NCBI RefSeq assembly: GCF_030272615.1
Contig: NC_081409.1
Location: 612,185,755 to 612,249,754, forward strand
Source: Cryptomeria japonica
Taxonomy: Eukaryota > Streptophyta > Pinopsida > Cupressales > Cupressaceae
DNA length: 64,000 nucleotides
Reading direction: 5' to 3'
The number at the start of each line of letters is the position of its first letter. The first letter of the stretch is position 1. Of the stretch, positions 1-11,697 are shown piece by piece. Under the pieces are notes generated by a model, which worked only from the letters and a program-made list of their open reading frames with translations, was not told the DNA's origin and did no database searches. Both the position numbers and the translations under genes were made by a program.

Positions 1-2138
1 ATGTCTCTGTATTTGTCTGTACATTTACCGATGGCTCAATTTTCACTATCTTGATATTCTTCAAAACTAAGGATGGAGTACCCATGATCCATTTTCCTTT
101 CCCTTCAACCAATGTATCTACAATATCTGTCTTTGTCTCCGGTGAAATAAAGAATCCTCTGTGTCCTCGCAAAAATTTGATCCAAGCCTTATGTGTTTCT
201 TTTATTACCTCATTCATCCTTCCTAACATCAGGCTAGTTATTCTATGTTTTCTATTGAATACCTTCCTATCTGCAGCCTCAATTGTCTTTTCCATCGCAT
301 CTAGAGTTATGCTAACATAGATAGCTAAAATTTCTTGCATTTTAATGTGTTTGTCTTCTTGCATTGTAGATAACCTTCTAGCATCCAACATGTTATAGAA
401 CTCTATCGATATTTGATTTTCTATCTCTATTAATGATTTCTTATAGATATCCAAATACAATAGAATTACTTCATCTACTTCTCTATGCTCATCAACTTCT
501 AGTGTATCATAATAAGACTTAACATTTTTCAGCATCCCATCCTTAGTAATTTCATCAACAATTTCAGCACAAGTCATAGGTGGTATAATAGTCACATTAC
601 CAGTTTCTAGTGCCAAATCAATGTCACTCTTCTTCCTCCTTCTGGCAGTACCAGATGGAGTTGTTGATGTAGTCTTGGGTGCTTACTTTTGTGCCAATAA
701 TTTGATGGTGACCTTTCTAACTGGTTGTTTATTTGCTTTCACTTTAGGTTCTTCCGGTTTCTTCCTCACAACCATTTTGAAAGCTAATGGTGTGTTATCT
801 TTAGACTCAGAATCTGTAGTCACAGGTTCAATGTGAACTACCAGATCCTTCCTTTTTCTTCCTTTCTCTGAGACAACATCAATGAGTGCCTTAATGTCCT
901 TTGAAATCTCCTGTACAAATTTACTTGCCTTTCCTTCTTGTTTTTCCCTTTCTTTCGGTTGAACTCAATTTCAACCTCAAGAGTCTTGTGCTAAGTAGTT
1001 CCACAGGGCTTCTCTGCCTCATCTACTTTTGCATCAATCAGAATTTTTGCATAGGCATCAACGATTAATGCATCTACCTCATATCCATTTCCTCTATCCA
1101 AATCTTTCAGGGCTTGACTATCCCCATGAGAGTCACATCCTTCTTAACCATGAAACAAATGTCGATAGAGTATTTCTCTACTATGTGCTTAGGTATTCTA
1201 ATCCTCAAACTCATAGATTTTTTAAAAGCCTTGAAGTAACCCCATACCTTATCATCTCTCAGACTTCCTAATGCAATAATTGATTTCTTTAGTTGTCTTC
1301 CTACCGGGATGTCAAAAGCCCATTGCTTCCTACTAGAACTAGGAGTATCATTCAGAAAGTATAGCATTAAGAAGACTAATAGATTACCATACCAGAAGGT
1401 GCCCTTCTTCTCACCTTTTATTTTCCCTAAGTTGATCAATAATTCTTCAATCATCCATCCACAAAGATCTAACCTTATATTATCCCTCATCATCCTATAT
1501 GCAGCCAAAATACATGAACTGGAAACTGGATTCAGTTGGTTAGACTGAGTTACCTTGTAGCCTATAACCATGCTTCCAAATTTGATGTCAGTATCGATGA
1601 TAGTGCTCACCTTCATCGATCTCTTGTTTGATGTAGTGTTGGTGATCTACCTCACAAAGTCATTAGATACTTTCTTATCTGGATGTAGCCTTACCGATGG
1701 CAAACCAATAATTGTCTGGATGGCTTCCTTAGTAATTTTATAGGGTTTGTCTAGCCATATGAATTCCCCATGTACTCTTCTTAGTACATATTTGGCTATT
1801 GTATCCTTGAACTCTGGAATATCCAAAATATATATGAACCCTAGATCTTTGATTTGTTGATATGCTAGTTTGATTTTATCAGATTCTCCCATGAGTTCAT
1901 TCATATACATCCCTTTGATCTCTGAAGTGCCTAAGTCCTCTATATGACAATGGATGTATGCCCTAACATCCTCTACATATACCACTCCCTTCAGCATAAG
2001 AGAAAATGCTCCAACCGAATCTTCCTTGGTAGCCACATGTGTATACCATTTGAAAATCGGTCTGGGGTGATCCTTAACCTCTACTATAGTTGGATTTGTA
2101 ACGAAAATAGGAACTGAAAATGATCCTGCTTCTATGAT
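1..2138 (-). pseudogene. Long ORF of copy A, family of unknown function, broken and partial
   Basis: The frame opens after a TGA at 2139-2141. The N-terminal part (to about 1647) contains YVEDVRAYIHCHIEDLG and, near its end, KITKEAIQTIIGLP. A second part (1616-1107) contains AAYRMMRDN, LDLC and LMLYFLND. After a frame-shifted Lys/Glu-rich linker (about 1100-840), a third part (about 830-130) contains ILLYLDIYKK and ends near HKAWIKFL. The first two parts match copy D and the third matches copies B, C and D, so the coding sense is supported by comparison rather than by ORF length. At least one stop follows SNDFVR and frameshifts lie around 840-1100. The 'GLP' stretch loosely recalls plant transposon ORFs of the plant-mobile or Transposase_32 type, but I do not assign a function. 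No catalytic motif is visible. Confidence 0.7.
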
Positions 2139-2545
2139 TCAAGAAAAATACCTTTTACTCATTCTCGATGAAAACCTCCAACAAATTCCTCCAGACACCG
2201 GTGTGATAGCTCAAGAGGAAATCTGATTGCCTCTAAATAGCCTCTAATCACACTAAGTCGCTCTAAATTGCTCTTTGAATGCAAGGTGATTAACAATGAA
2301 GTGTATTCAAGTTTTTATCCGTCAAAAGCAAAACCCTAATCTTCCATTAACATAAATGACTGTTGATGAAAGATACCAGATCTCACTCTGAACATATCCA
2401 TTCCTGATAATCCTCTCCTATATCTAGAACATCTTCCAAAATCTCCTCTAGGGGCATATGCATCATCTTCCATGAAATTTTTCCTACCCCTAAGGCATTT
2501 GCCTTAGTTACTGGATGAGCTCACTGCTGGTGTAGGAGCAACCTC

Positions 2546-3180
2546 TTATGCTAGATAGGTAACTGGGATATTCCCATATGATGATTTCTCTTCAATCTTC
2601 CTCACCCATCTCTGAGTATGATCTTGTCGGATTTCACTAACCTTCTCTTTTCCTTTTTCATTTGATCCTCCATTGCCAACCGATGAATTTTTTCTTCTAC
2701 AGAACTTAGCATTATGTCCAAATTCATTGCATGCATAACATGTAACATTATTCTTCTAAATTGCCTTGCTAAAACTAGTGAAATTACTTGACCTACACTG
2801 ATTAGCCATATGTCCAAATTTTCCACAAGCATAGCATTTTACATTCATTCTGCAATCTTTTGTCTTATGACCAATTTTATTGCATTTAGAACATTTACCT
2901 GGAGCACAATCAAGGTTCTGATTTTCTCTATTTCTACATTGCCTATCCATGTGTCCAAATTTATTGCAAACAAAACATCTACCATTGAATTTATAAGCAT
3001 TGAATTTCCTTACCATTGCCTTATGGTTTTGATCTTCATTAGCAGTACCGGAACTTTGTCCTTGCTCAAATCCAAGTCTACTTGGGGATGATCCAAAGCA
3101 TTGAGATATTTTCTTGGTCTCTTTCATGTTGACTCAAAAGACATCCTCAATTCCCATTTCTTCTAAGGTAGTGTCCATCT
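2546..3180 (-). pseudogene. gag: Gag C-terminal part with four CCHC zinc knuckles (copy A)
   Basis: One frame from an ATG at 3127 to a TAA at 2546 contains four CX2CX4HX4C knuckles: CFVCNKFGHMDRQC, CSKCNKIGHKTKDC, CYACGKFGHMANQC and, after a single TAG at 2756-2758, CYACNEFGHNAKFC. All four are complete, unlike those of copy B. CCHC knuckles in retrotransposon Gag bind the element's RNA for packaging. Upstream of the ATG the frame continues through a TGA into MDTTLEEMGIEDVF and is cut off near 3186, so the capsid half is missing. The TAG falls where copy B has CAA/AGA-type sequence (KAIQRNN), so it probably replaced a Gln codon. Confidence 0.85.
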
Positions 3181-3186
3181 TTGCGG

Positions 3187-3371
3187 AATGACGATTATTA
3201 TATGCACATACATACATGATATACATGAGTTATCATATAGCATACTGACCCCGAGGAAAGTGACACTACTTCATATTTTGTGTTCATTATCCTTGGGTTT
3301 ATTCCTCGATTGGGGGCTAAATCCTTGCGATAACTTGCTCCCTTCCTTCTCTCTCTCTCTTGGGTGTATCC
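3187..3371. other. Unassigned junction between copy A and element G
   Basis: 185 bp without a supported gene. It includes a pyrimidine-rich run (CTCTCTCTCTCT near 3350). It could be the end of another LTR, but I found no partner in the window. Confidence 0.4.
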
Positions 3372-4600
3372 TGTAGACACCTAAAAATGTCTCGTTAATT
3401 CTACACTAATTATTTGTCTATTTAAAAGTAATTCTTTAATTATTTGATTAAATTAATTATTTCTTCTAATCATCGCCTTCAACACTTCTAATTATTCTAT
3501 TTCTATTTTCAAATCATTTTAATCAGTTAACCATATCTCCATTATTAATTAAATATCAATTATTTAATTAATTATGACATTTTCCTTAGTTGAATAATCT
3601 TTATTGTTTAATTAATTCAATCTCCTAAGTTTAAATAATTTTATGTCAATTATTTAAATTAATTAATTAAATTCCTCCAATTCCCCAAATTTTAATTCCA
3701 ATTAATTTTTATCTAATTTCATTTCATTTTCCCCCAAATTCAAATTTCACATCATTTCATCTAATTTCACATTTCACCAACTCTAAATTTCAGTTAATTT
3801 CATGTGCATTTTAGCATTCGAATGACCAAATTCAAACTCAAATTGAAAATTAAAATCAAATTCAATTTAAAATTCCTACAACACATGATAAATCAAAACT
3901 GATTGATCAAATTGGTTGTCTAATCAGTTAACTCAATTAACTCATCAATCATCATTTTTAACTCAAAATCAACTTTTTATGACTAGTGCATCAATTTAGT
4001 CATCTCCCTAGTCTATTCAGTTCACTGATCAATCAAATGAGTTTACTAGCCAATCTATTGAGTTCACTATCCAATCAATTTGGTTAACAGATCAATCTAT
4101 TGAGTTAACAAATCAATCATGACTAGTTTACTGATCAATCTAAATCAGTTGTCTCCCAATCACCACTTGAGTTCTATTTCTCACCCCCTTTGTGTTGAAA
4201 ATCTATAAATTCAACCTCTTTTCTCAATTCAATCTAGCATTCAACATTTAGCATTTAACATTCAGCATTCAACATTCATCATTCAACATTCAACATTTAG
4301 CATTCAACATTCAACTTTCAGAATCATAGAATCACAGAATCATAGTCTTCAAAATTGTTTTCCATATTATGCAGGAAATCAAGTGGAATACCTGAGAGCC
4401 ACCTACATCAACAACAATGGAGAAGATAAATGGAAGCCTTTCTATTTCAATTGAACGAGTTTTGAATAGATCATTCTTTCAATTCAATTGATGTTGCATT
4501 ATTCTATTGTCATTTAGGAGTAATATTGATTAGATTAGAGTTGTGATTCACTCTTTGATATTTGATTATGCAATTTACACTTAATTTACCCCTAAGTATA
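3372..4600 (+). repeat. 5' LTR of element G
   Basis: The start is fixed by the match to 11588. The end is placed at about 4600, just before the primer-site-like TGGTGAACCCAAC. Very AT-rich (TTAATTAA runs at 3420-3720), with a heptamer minisatellite near its end and a TATA-like CTATAAAT at 4203. About 1.23 kb. The right boundary is inferred, because the 3' copy is truncated and cannot confirm it. Confidence 0.55.
4236..4319. repeat. 7-bp minisatellite, about 12 units
   Basis: Consecutive heptamers of the form A(A/G)CATT(C/T): AGCATTC, AACATTT, AGCATTT, AACATTC and so on, with no change of register. It lies inside the 5' LTR of element G, shortly after the TATA-like sequence. Confidence 0.85.
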
Positions 4601-4602
4601 TT

Positions 4603-4615
4603 TGGTGAACCCAAC
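4603..4615 (+). other. Candidate primer binding site of element G
   Basis: TGGTGAACCCAAC lies immediately after the inferred LTR end, at the normal PBS distance. It is not the initiator-Met sequence used by copy B. I cannot name the tRNA. Confidence 0.35.
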
Positions 4616-4689
4616 ATGAATTATGCTAGCCTAAATTGATGACTTTGAAGATTCATGCATGGTGAACAAGAACTAGATTTCACACTCGA

Positions 4690-5370
4690 TCACGCAAAAA
4701 TTCACAATTGCTAGTATTATACCGCAATTGCTAGCATAACACACTGTAATTGATCAAACATCATACCACAATTTAAAAATTTCCTCGCAATTTCTGTAAA
4801 GGGTGACAAATTCAAATTGTCTTATGTCATTTTTTCATTATCTAGTCTTGTGCATCTAACCTAGAAATTTCATCAAATTCTGGAAAATTCATTTTCTGCA
4901 TATAAGATGTATCTAATCCAATGGCAAGAAAGGTGACTTTCAAAATTTTAGGTGCAAGGAAGGTAAAACAACATAGGAGACAACAAATGACATATCAAAG
5001 ACTCTTAAAGGCAGAAAGGGAGCTCTGTGAAATCAAAGAAATAGAGGAGATTGCTCAATATCATAGAAACATCCACCATTTCTTAACCAGGTACAAATTT
5101 TATGATGAGATTGATGTGATGGTTCGCATGGTGTGGGACAATATCATTTCATAATAACCCTTCTATCTTCTGTCTTTTTTTGTTGTTTCTAAAAATTCAA
5201 AAAAAAAAAAAAAATTACTACGAGCAAATTATCTTATATCAATTCGCAATTGAGCCGTCATCACATTGCAATTACTTAAACAATAATTTGTAATTGATGA
5301 TACATCAATTCGCAGTTGATCTGATATCGATTCATATTTGTTGTGTAGGTAATTCACAATTGTTAGATTA
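4690..5370. repeat. Scattered CAATTG-centred repeats flanking a short ORF
   Basis: Variants of CGCAATTG and CAATTGCTAG recur at 4690-4800 and again at 5235-5365, on both sides of the short ORF. The spacing is irregular and the copies are degenerate. Function unknown. Confidence 0.45.
4921..5154 (+). CDS. Short basic ORF in element G, unknown
   Basis: 77 codons from an ATG 300 bp after the candidate primer site. The product begins MARKVTFKILGARKV and is rich in Arg, Lys and His, then Glu and Ile. It has no recognisable domain, zinc knuckle or signal peptide. It is the first open frame after the LTR, where gag would normally begin, but it could equally be chance in AT-rich DNA. No second copy in the window supports it. 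Confidence 0.3.
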   Translation: MARKVTFKILGARKVKQHRRQQMTYQRLLKAERELCEIKEIEEIAQYHRNIHHFLTRYKFYDEIDVMVRMVWDNIIS

Positions 5371-6581
5371 AGTTTTTCTTTTACTATTCTTTTTCAGTTC
5401 TAGTTTTTATCAAAATATCTTTTTGTCTGTAAAAAGATAGAACTCTGTAATTGGAAAATTAGGTTGGATAACCCACCATGTATCAACTAACATTTTCTTA
5501 TTTTCTTGTAGGGGTAGCCTAGAAACACTTCAATTTGGTGCAAGTAAAATAAACCACAAACAACATGTGTTCTTTCACAAATTTCTATGAAGGGTAAAAA
5601 TAAACACCATGTATGTGTGGAGCAACATCTCCACTTAGAATAGAAAATCATTTCAATGGAAGGTTAAAAAGAACCCTTGTTTTTTTGTGTCTTCGAAGGG
5701 ATGGGTATTATGCTCTCCCCTTTAATGGTTGATCCAAAAGCAAGACTCTCTTCTTTCATGCTTTCATTTATTTTTTGCAATTAAATCCTTTAGAAGGCCT
5801 GCCCTCCCAAGTTGCCCTTAGGGAACCATTAAGGCCAGTGAAAGGGGAACGACCTAAGTGCAAATGGCTAAAGCCAAGTAATCCAAGCCACTATAAATAA
5901 ATTTGTATGTGATGAAAATCATATGCGACGAGTGTTACATGTTGTCACAATGGTGTTGTGCCTCCCTCAGTGCCTATAGGGTACGTTAAAATCTATAGAT
6001 CATAACCTCTACAACCTGAGAGACCTCCCTCAATGGAGTGTAAATCATTGTTGATTGTGACCACTCAAATGGAACCCTTTCTAAACACCTTAAAAATTAG
6101 AAGCCAAGCTAAGTCAGTAACCAAACACTTGTTTTATCATAGTGCAAGGGTGGGGAAGAATCTGCCCCAAGACACTCACCATATATCTCCTAGGATAACA
6201 GGTCAATTGAGGAGCAATCTTCTTTGGTCTAATTTTTGGAAAAAGGCAAAAAAAAAAGGGTGCACCTTAGGGTGTGATAGGGTTGTTTGAGCTGACAGAG
6301 TATCAAGAAGTGGGTTGTGATAATAATTGTGACCTTTTGACCTTAGGAGAGTCTACTTAATGTGATATCAAATTTCCCAAATACAACAAAAACAAAATGA
6401 GATCTTGAGAAAGATCCCAACATTTATGGGAATTTGAAAAATGTTCCTTAAACAAGTATTCCTTTCATGGTTTTATTCTTTTTGATGTGTCTGTTGTGTC
6501 CTTTGCTACATTTCATCAAGTTCAAACATTTTAGAAAATACCAAAAACAAAGTGGAATCTCAACCAAAGTTTTGTCAAAAA
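5155..6581. other. Internal region of element G without a supported gene
   Basis: An A13 run lies near 5200 and CAATTG-type repeats extend to about 5365. An 85-codon frame at 6033-6290 has no recognisable content and no homologue in the window, so I do not call it. Confidence 0.5.
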
Positions 6582-6677
6582 TATCAACAAGATCAAATCC
6601 CTCAACAATGTCAAGTTTCAATATCAACAAGATCAAATCCCTCAACAATGTCAAGTTTCAATATCAACAAGATCAAA
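6582..6677. repeat. 40-bp tandem repeat, 2.4 units
   Basis: The 40-bp unit starting TATCAACAAGATCAAATCCC at 6582 is repeated exactly at 6622, with a third partial copy from 6662 to 6677. The identity of the two full units implies recent slippage or duplication. Confidence 0.95.
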
Positions 6678-6772
6678 ACACTGTAGCAAACAAGCTTGTC
6701 AACATCAACATCAAATCAAACTTTTGTAACATTCTAGAAATGAAGAAAATATCTTACATGTTGTGATCTTAG

Positions 6773-8214
6773 GTTCAAACCAATCAAGAAAACATCATGG
6801 ATTGGTGTTATGCATTTTGTAGGGAAGGTGAAGAATTCATCTCTTCCATTCCTATTCCATCGCCATCCATAGAAACATTAGCTCAACAAATCAATACTTT
6901 GCAACAACAAATGAGAGACATGACTAGTCCTAGCAACCATAGGGGTTGGTTATAAAATATGATGAGGGAGGTGATAACCACGAGGGAATCATTATCAAGC
7001 CAACCTTCTTCTTCTTGTGAGACCATTCAAACATGCCAACCTTCATTCTTCAACAAAATTATTCCTACCTCAGTTCAACCAACATTAGAGTCATGTCAAC
7101 CTTCTTTCAACCCAACATATCAATCATACCAATCATATCAACCCAACATTCAAAGTACCCCTTTCAACCAAAATCAAACCTTTTTCAAGCAAAATCAAAA
7201 CTCTTTCAACCAAAATCAAACTCCTTTCAACTAAAATCAAACCTCTTTGAACCCAAACCAAATCCCTTTCAACCAAAGTCAAAATCAACCACATATATCC
7301 ACCATTTCATCATTCCCTGAGGTTACACAAGACCAATCCACGCTATCTTCATCCAATAGCACAATCTCCCAAGGGCTATCCATAGTACAAATCCAATCTA
7401 ATCCAAGTCATGATTCAAAGAGTCTCATTCAAGATCCTATCTCATCAAGTCAAAAGGTTGAAACCTTCCATCTCCCATGAATATCCAAACTCCTTCCCTA
7501 TGTCAGGAGGACAATCCAAAATCAGAAGAAATCAGTCATGAAATAAATCAAGATCAAGAACAAACCTTTTCATCCTACCCAATTTTTTATGAAGACTCCA
7601 CCTATCAAGAATCTTATGATAATCCCCTCATTATTTTCTTTTCCACTCATAATAACACCCTTGTTTCTCAAGAGCAAGATGTTCTTTCAAGTACCATCCA
7701 ACATCCACCTCCTAAACAAGATCCCATTATCATTTCTCCTAGTCTCTCTCATGATTCCAATATACAAGTTGTTCATGAACCCCTTATCAATAAAATCAAC
7801 AATCCATATCATACTACATATGACAACTTGTCAACAATGTTATGTGCACCATCATCAAATGCCAAAGTCATGACAGAAACGTGCATAACACCAGCTAATG
7901 AAATCAACACCCATATTGTTACATCATCTTCTTCAAGCACAAGCATAACACCAGCTAATGAGATCAACACTTGGTTGGCTTCATCATACTCTTCAAGTGC
8001 ATCAATAAAAATAGGCATAACACCCGCTCATGTCACAACTTTGAAACCAAAATCTATTTTCCTCATACACCCACACTTGAAAGACTAGGGGCAAGAAGGT
8101 CTACCATAGCTAGATTGGTTTGAAAATAAGGAGGCTATAGCAGACACTGTACATGAAAGACTCCCAACTGAATATCCTATTGAAAAAGAAAGGTTCATCC
8201 AACTCTTCAAATAA
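6773..8214 (+). pseudogene. Q/N/S-rich gag-position ORF of element G, broken
   Basis: One frame runs from 6773 through in-frame TAAs at 6953 and 7232 to a TGA at 7478. The adjoining frame opens with an overlapping ATGA at 7477 and continues through TAGs at 8086 and 8107 to a TAA at 8212. The N-terminal part has a short coiled-coil-like stretch (LAQQINTLQQQMRDM). The middle has imperfect repeats of FNQNQTP type, and further on two copies of ITPANEINT. Overall it is low-complexity, rich in Asn, Gln, Ser and Pro, with no zinc knuckle. The four stops other than the TGA could be decayed Gln codons. Its position suggests a Gag-like role, but sequence alone does not show it. Confidence 0.5.
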
Positions 8215-9424
8215 AGACCAATGAATTATCTACACAAAGTTCATACCAACTCAATAACAACATGCATCTAAAAAGATATTACATCTAAGGGTGGGTTCAT
8301 TTCAATTTTTAGTACTGCATTTGCATATTTCTTTACTACATTACATATCTTCATTTCAGAGCACATCATAGTTTCTTGCATATCACCATTGCACAACATA
8401 TAGCTGCATATCATTATTTATTTCTCATATAGTTTCATCAATAAAAACATGATGATTGTCTAAGTCATTTACTTGTCTGCACTAAAAGGAACGAAAGTAA
8501 TCTCATTTCCTACATACTTGTTCATGAAGTCTTTAGGAGGTCTTTAGTCATTCATCTTCAATGTCACCTTGTGATTAAGCTTTATCCTTGGTCGTAGTTT
8601 CACTATCAAGTCTTGTTACCCAAAATCTATCAATTGCTATATCTCACAAATTAACCAAAAGCTCTAAGTCATTACAGATACCTAGTTGGTCATGTGGCTA
8701 GTGAAAAATCCAATATTCTAGTTCAGCACTACTATAACTGTCATACCCAAGTACATTTCATTACTTACAAGTCAAGGCAAGAAAATGAAATAAAAAAAGT
8801 GTTATGCCAATATCCATCTCAAGGCAACATAAACAATGATATATAACTAAAATATCATGTGCGATAAAATCTTGACTATGGGAACATGCAAGTAACTCCA
8901 TCGAGGTTATGGATGCCTACTGGCAATGGAGCAATGTTTGAAAGATTATAGTGCATAAACTCATCAGAGCCCTAAAATATTGATTGCAGTGAGGCTCTAT
9001 CCAAGTTGCTTTTGAAGTCTAAATAACTCACATAGCTAGCCACATAGGATTCCAAGGGTCTGTGATGGTTATAAAAGTTGGAATGAACTCAATTACACAC
9101 ACATGGGCAAAAGAAGATAAAAATTTCAAGAATTGATGGAGAATTTTTCCGCACCTCCATTCATAAATCTTCGTTACATAGTGTGTTAGGTTGGATGGTC
9201 TAAGTCTTTTGAGAATGGATTGAACTCCTATCTTTGAAATTCTTCGTACCTTTAATCCAATTAGTGCATTTCAAAATGAAAGACACACACACTCATCCTT
9301 GTTCAAATAGGAACTGCATTTTTGTCATGCATCTTGCATTAGCATAACTCATATCAAAAATTCATTGTCTCCACCGCATTATGAATTATCATGTTATCAT
9401 CATAGGTCTGCATACTTGGGGGCA

Positions 9425-9605
9425 TAACTAAAAAAATTCTAAAAATAATTTTAAAAAGTCCTGAAAAAATCAATCGAAAAAAAAATCAAATAAAGTCATG
9501 AAAAAATCAATCAAACAAAAAAATCAGATAAAGTCATCAAAAAATCAATCAAAAATATTCACAAAATGTCATGAAAAAATCAAAAAAATCAAAGCAAGAA
9601 ACCAT
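9425..9605. repeat. A-rich degenerate tandem repeat
   Basis: Repeats of AAGTCATGAAAAAATCAATC with variable spacers, about 5-6 copies of roughly 30 bp. Confidence 0.7.
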
Positions 9606-9699
9606 AGACCATCCATCAAATCAAATAAAAAACAAGCAAACTCTAAAAGTCTACAATCAAACTGATCACGTGTCTTGTTAATCAAACAATCTCTGTCAA

Positions 9700-11310
9700 A
9701 CATCAACATGTCTTGTACAAGGAAGGGTACACTCAAAACCAGACATATTAGTCTTATACAGGGTACTCACGCTTTGAAACCAAACATTCCTGTCAATGAT
9801 CACACAAATCAAAACAATGGCATAGATCAATATGACTACTGGATTTTATCCAAGTTAGTCTTATCTTTATCAATTAATGGCAGGTCATGTTTCATCAATA
9901 CCAAAAATGTTTGAAAACCATAAAAATACCCAAACATTCAAAAAGTCCTAAAAAAATTAAAAATAAAAAAACATCAAAATCACAACAAAAATATTCAAAT
10001 ACGATCCTCAAAAAAGCACAAAAACATTGAGAAAATACCAAAAACCCCTAAACATTGAAAATCTCTTAAAAAACAAATTAAAAAATCATAAAAGATCAAA
10101 AATTTGCACTAAACATGTCTCACAAGAATCAAATATCGTAGCAGCTATCCAGCAAACACATCACACGAAGTTAAACAAAGGATACAACTATCTTGTCAAA
10201 ACAACTACAATCAAGTTGATCAACTGTCTAATCTATCAAATCACTATCAAACTATCAGCATGATCAATATCTTGTCTTAAATAAAATTGGTACTCTCAAA
10301 ACCAGACAGGTCAGTCTTAAATGGGGTCTAAAACTTTTGAAACCAAACATTATCAAAATCACATCAAACATATCAAAGCAAAGACAAAAATTAGTATGAC
10401 AGCTGCATTTTTGTTCTACTTGGTTTTATCTTTTTATAAAATTGGCGAAGATCACTGCTTTTAGCTACTCAAGGATGTCCAACAAGTGACTAGAGAAGCC
10501 GTGATGGGCATGATCCTTTTCTATGTTTTTTGTTTGTAGTGTGAACCAAGAAGTTATGGGGCAATAGTTGTAGTGGGTGTCTGTGATTGGTACGTTCATT
10601 TGGCAAGTGTCCCATGAAGGATAACTATGCTTGTGACTACCGCACATACCTCGACCCCTGGTGCTATTCCCAGAATGGAGGGTTCATTCCTTGTCTGCTA
10701 TGTGTTTAGTTCTTTGCAATGAGATATTTAGAATCTTGGTTCCTCATACCCTGGTGTACAAAGCTTTATTATTACATAATAAGGCTCAATGATGAAATGT
10801 ATTGCACTATAAATAAAGACAAGAAGACTATTCACCATCAATCAAATCATCATTATATCATTTCATTTTTCTAATTGCATCATGTTGATTGTTTTAATCA
10901 AGATCATTCTCTCATCAACCATATTTTTTCTTGAATCAACCTTTTCAATTCTTTCCAATCATTCTTTCATCTAACATGATCTCTCTCATCACTTAATTTC
11001 AATCTTTTCATCTATAATTCTATCATTTCAACTATTCTATCTATCAATCAATTATTCTTCACCTTCATTATATTTTATCATTCATCCAATTTTTATCTAT
11101 ATTTGTCTTATATAGGATGTATCCTTCCTAAAAATAGACATTTTGTTATCTATTTTTGTCTTATATAGGATTAGTCCTTCCTCAAACCAGATACAATCAT
11201 CTATCATTTGTCTTATATAGGATGTATCCCTTCTGAAACCAAACATTTTGATCATTTTAGTCTTATACAAGATGTGTCCTTCCTGAAAGAATACTTTATC
11301 TTTATTAGAT
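9700..11310. repeat. Dispersed motif array in element G
   Basis: A composite motif recurs near 9710-9790, 10270-10350 and three times in 11100-11300: a GTCTTATA(T/C)A(G/A)G core, then CCTTCCT or TACTC, then AAACCA(G/A)ACA. The distant copies share order and sense, so they are probably remnants of one ancestral repeat. Confidence 0.55.
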
Positions 11311-11574
11311 AAATCATATCAATCCTATCAATCTTATCATTAAATCAAGAAACAAATCACTTCAACCATTTCTTTTCTATAATCAAACTCATCTATGTCA
11401 TCAAGTTAATTATTCTTCATCTTTTATCTAACATTCTTTTGCTTTTGAGAGATCATTCATACCTTCAATGCATAAATAATCTCTCGAGGGGGCATTATAC
11501 CCTAATGTCATTGGGGCATACTAGGGCATTATTTTTTCATTTTTTTTGAAACAACATCATTCTGACATTGTCTC

Positions 11575-11618
11575 AAAGAGGGGGAAATTTAGACACCTAA
11601 AAATGTCTCGTTAATTCT
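11575..11618 (+). other. Polypurine tract and 31-bp stub of the 3' LTR of element G
   Basis: AAAGAGGGGGAAA (11575-11587) primes plus-strand synthesis in LTR elements. It abuts a TTTAGACACC copy of the LTR start at 11588. LTR identity stops at 11618, where gypsy-type sequence begins. Confidence 0.75.
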
Positions 11619-11619
11619 T

Positions 11620-11697
11620 TCTGTGGAGCCCATGTGCATTCTTCAGCGTCGGGATTTAACCCTCAAGGGTCATACCATTGACTAGGTAAGGGTCCTA
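11620..11697 (+). repeat. Displaced fragment of gypsy LTR, upstream of the pol end
   Basis: About 80 bp that reappears, by eye about 80% identical, at 12030-12110 inside the LTR (shared GGAGCC, GTGCGCATTCTT-like and AGGTAAGGGTC words). It sits directly in front of the pol 3' end, which is not its normal place. Confidence 0.65.

Larger units (their letters stand above)
1..3186 (-). mobile_element. Copy A: pol-less copia-type element, partial
   Basis: Read on the minus strand this stretch gives, in order, a four-knuckle CCHC gag end (3180-2546), about 400 bp without an open frame, and a long ORF of unknown function (2138-1) that continues past the window edge. The same order is seen in copy B (30.1-40.4 kb), and both gag and the long ORF are clearly homologous between the two. 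No reverse transcriptase, integrase or protease motif is visible. The upstream (5') part is missing at about 3186. I infer a non-autonomous LTR retrotransposon of the Sirevirus-like group; no LTR of this copy lies in the window. Confidence 0.75.
8215..11574. other. Long non-coding internal region of element G
   Basis: More than 3.3 kb without a supportable frame. It holds A-rich degenerate repeats (9425-9605, 9930-10100) and dispersed copies of a 'GTCTTATATAGGATG... AAACCAGACA' motif. A long non-coding stretch is typical of LARD-type elements. Confidence 0.55.
3372..11618 (+). mobile_element. Element G: pol-less LTR retroelement (LARD-like) with truncated 3' LTR
   Basis: The 31-bp sequence beginning TGTAGACACCTAAAAATGTC at 3372 recurs at 11588, where it directly follows a polypurine tract (AAAGAGGGGGAAA, 11575-11587). 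That is the signature of a 5' LTR start and a 3' LTR start. The 3' LTR breaks off after 31 bp and joins gypsy-derived sequence. Between the ends are a candidate primer site, a short ORF at 4.9 kb, a Q/N-rich ORF at 6.8-8.2 kb and over 3 kb of A-rich non-coding DNA. No RT, integrase or protease is seen, so it must have depended on enzymes supplied elsewhere. Superfamily is uncertain. Confidence 0.65.

Noticed and set aside
2602-2832. 76-codon minus-strand ORF
   Set aside because: Wrong frame; the fourth zinc knuckle is read in the gag frame after a single TAG.
9675-10263. Short ORFs in the A-rich part of element G
   Set aside because: Compositionally driven Lys/Asn/Thr-rich frames over degenerate repeats; no conservation visible.
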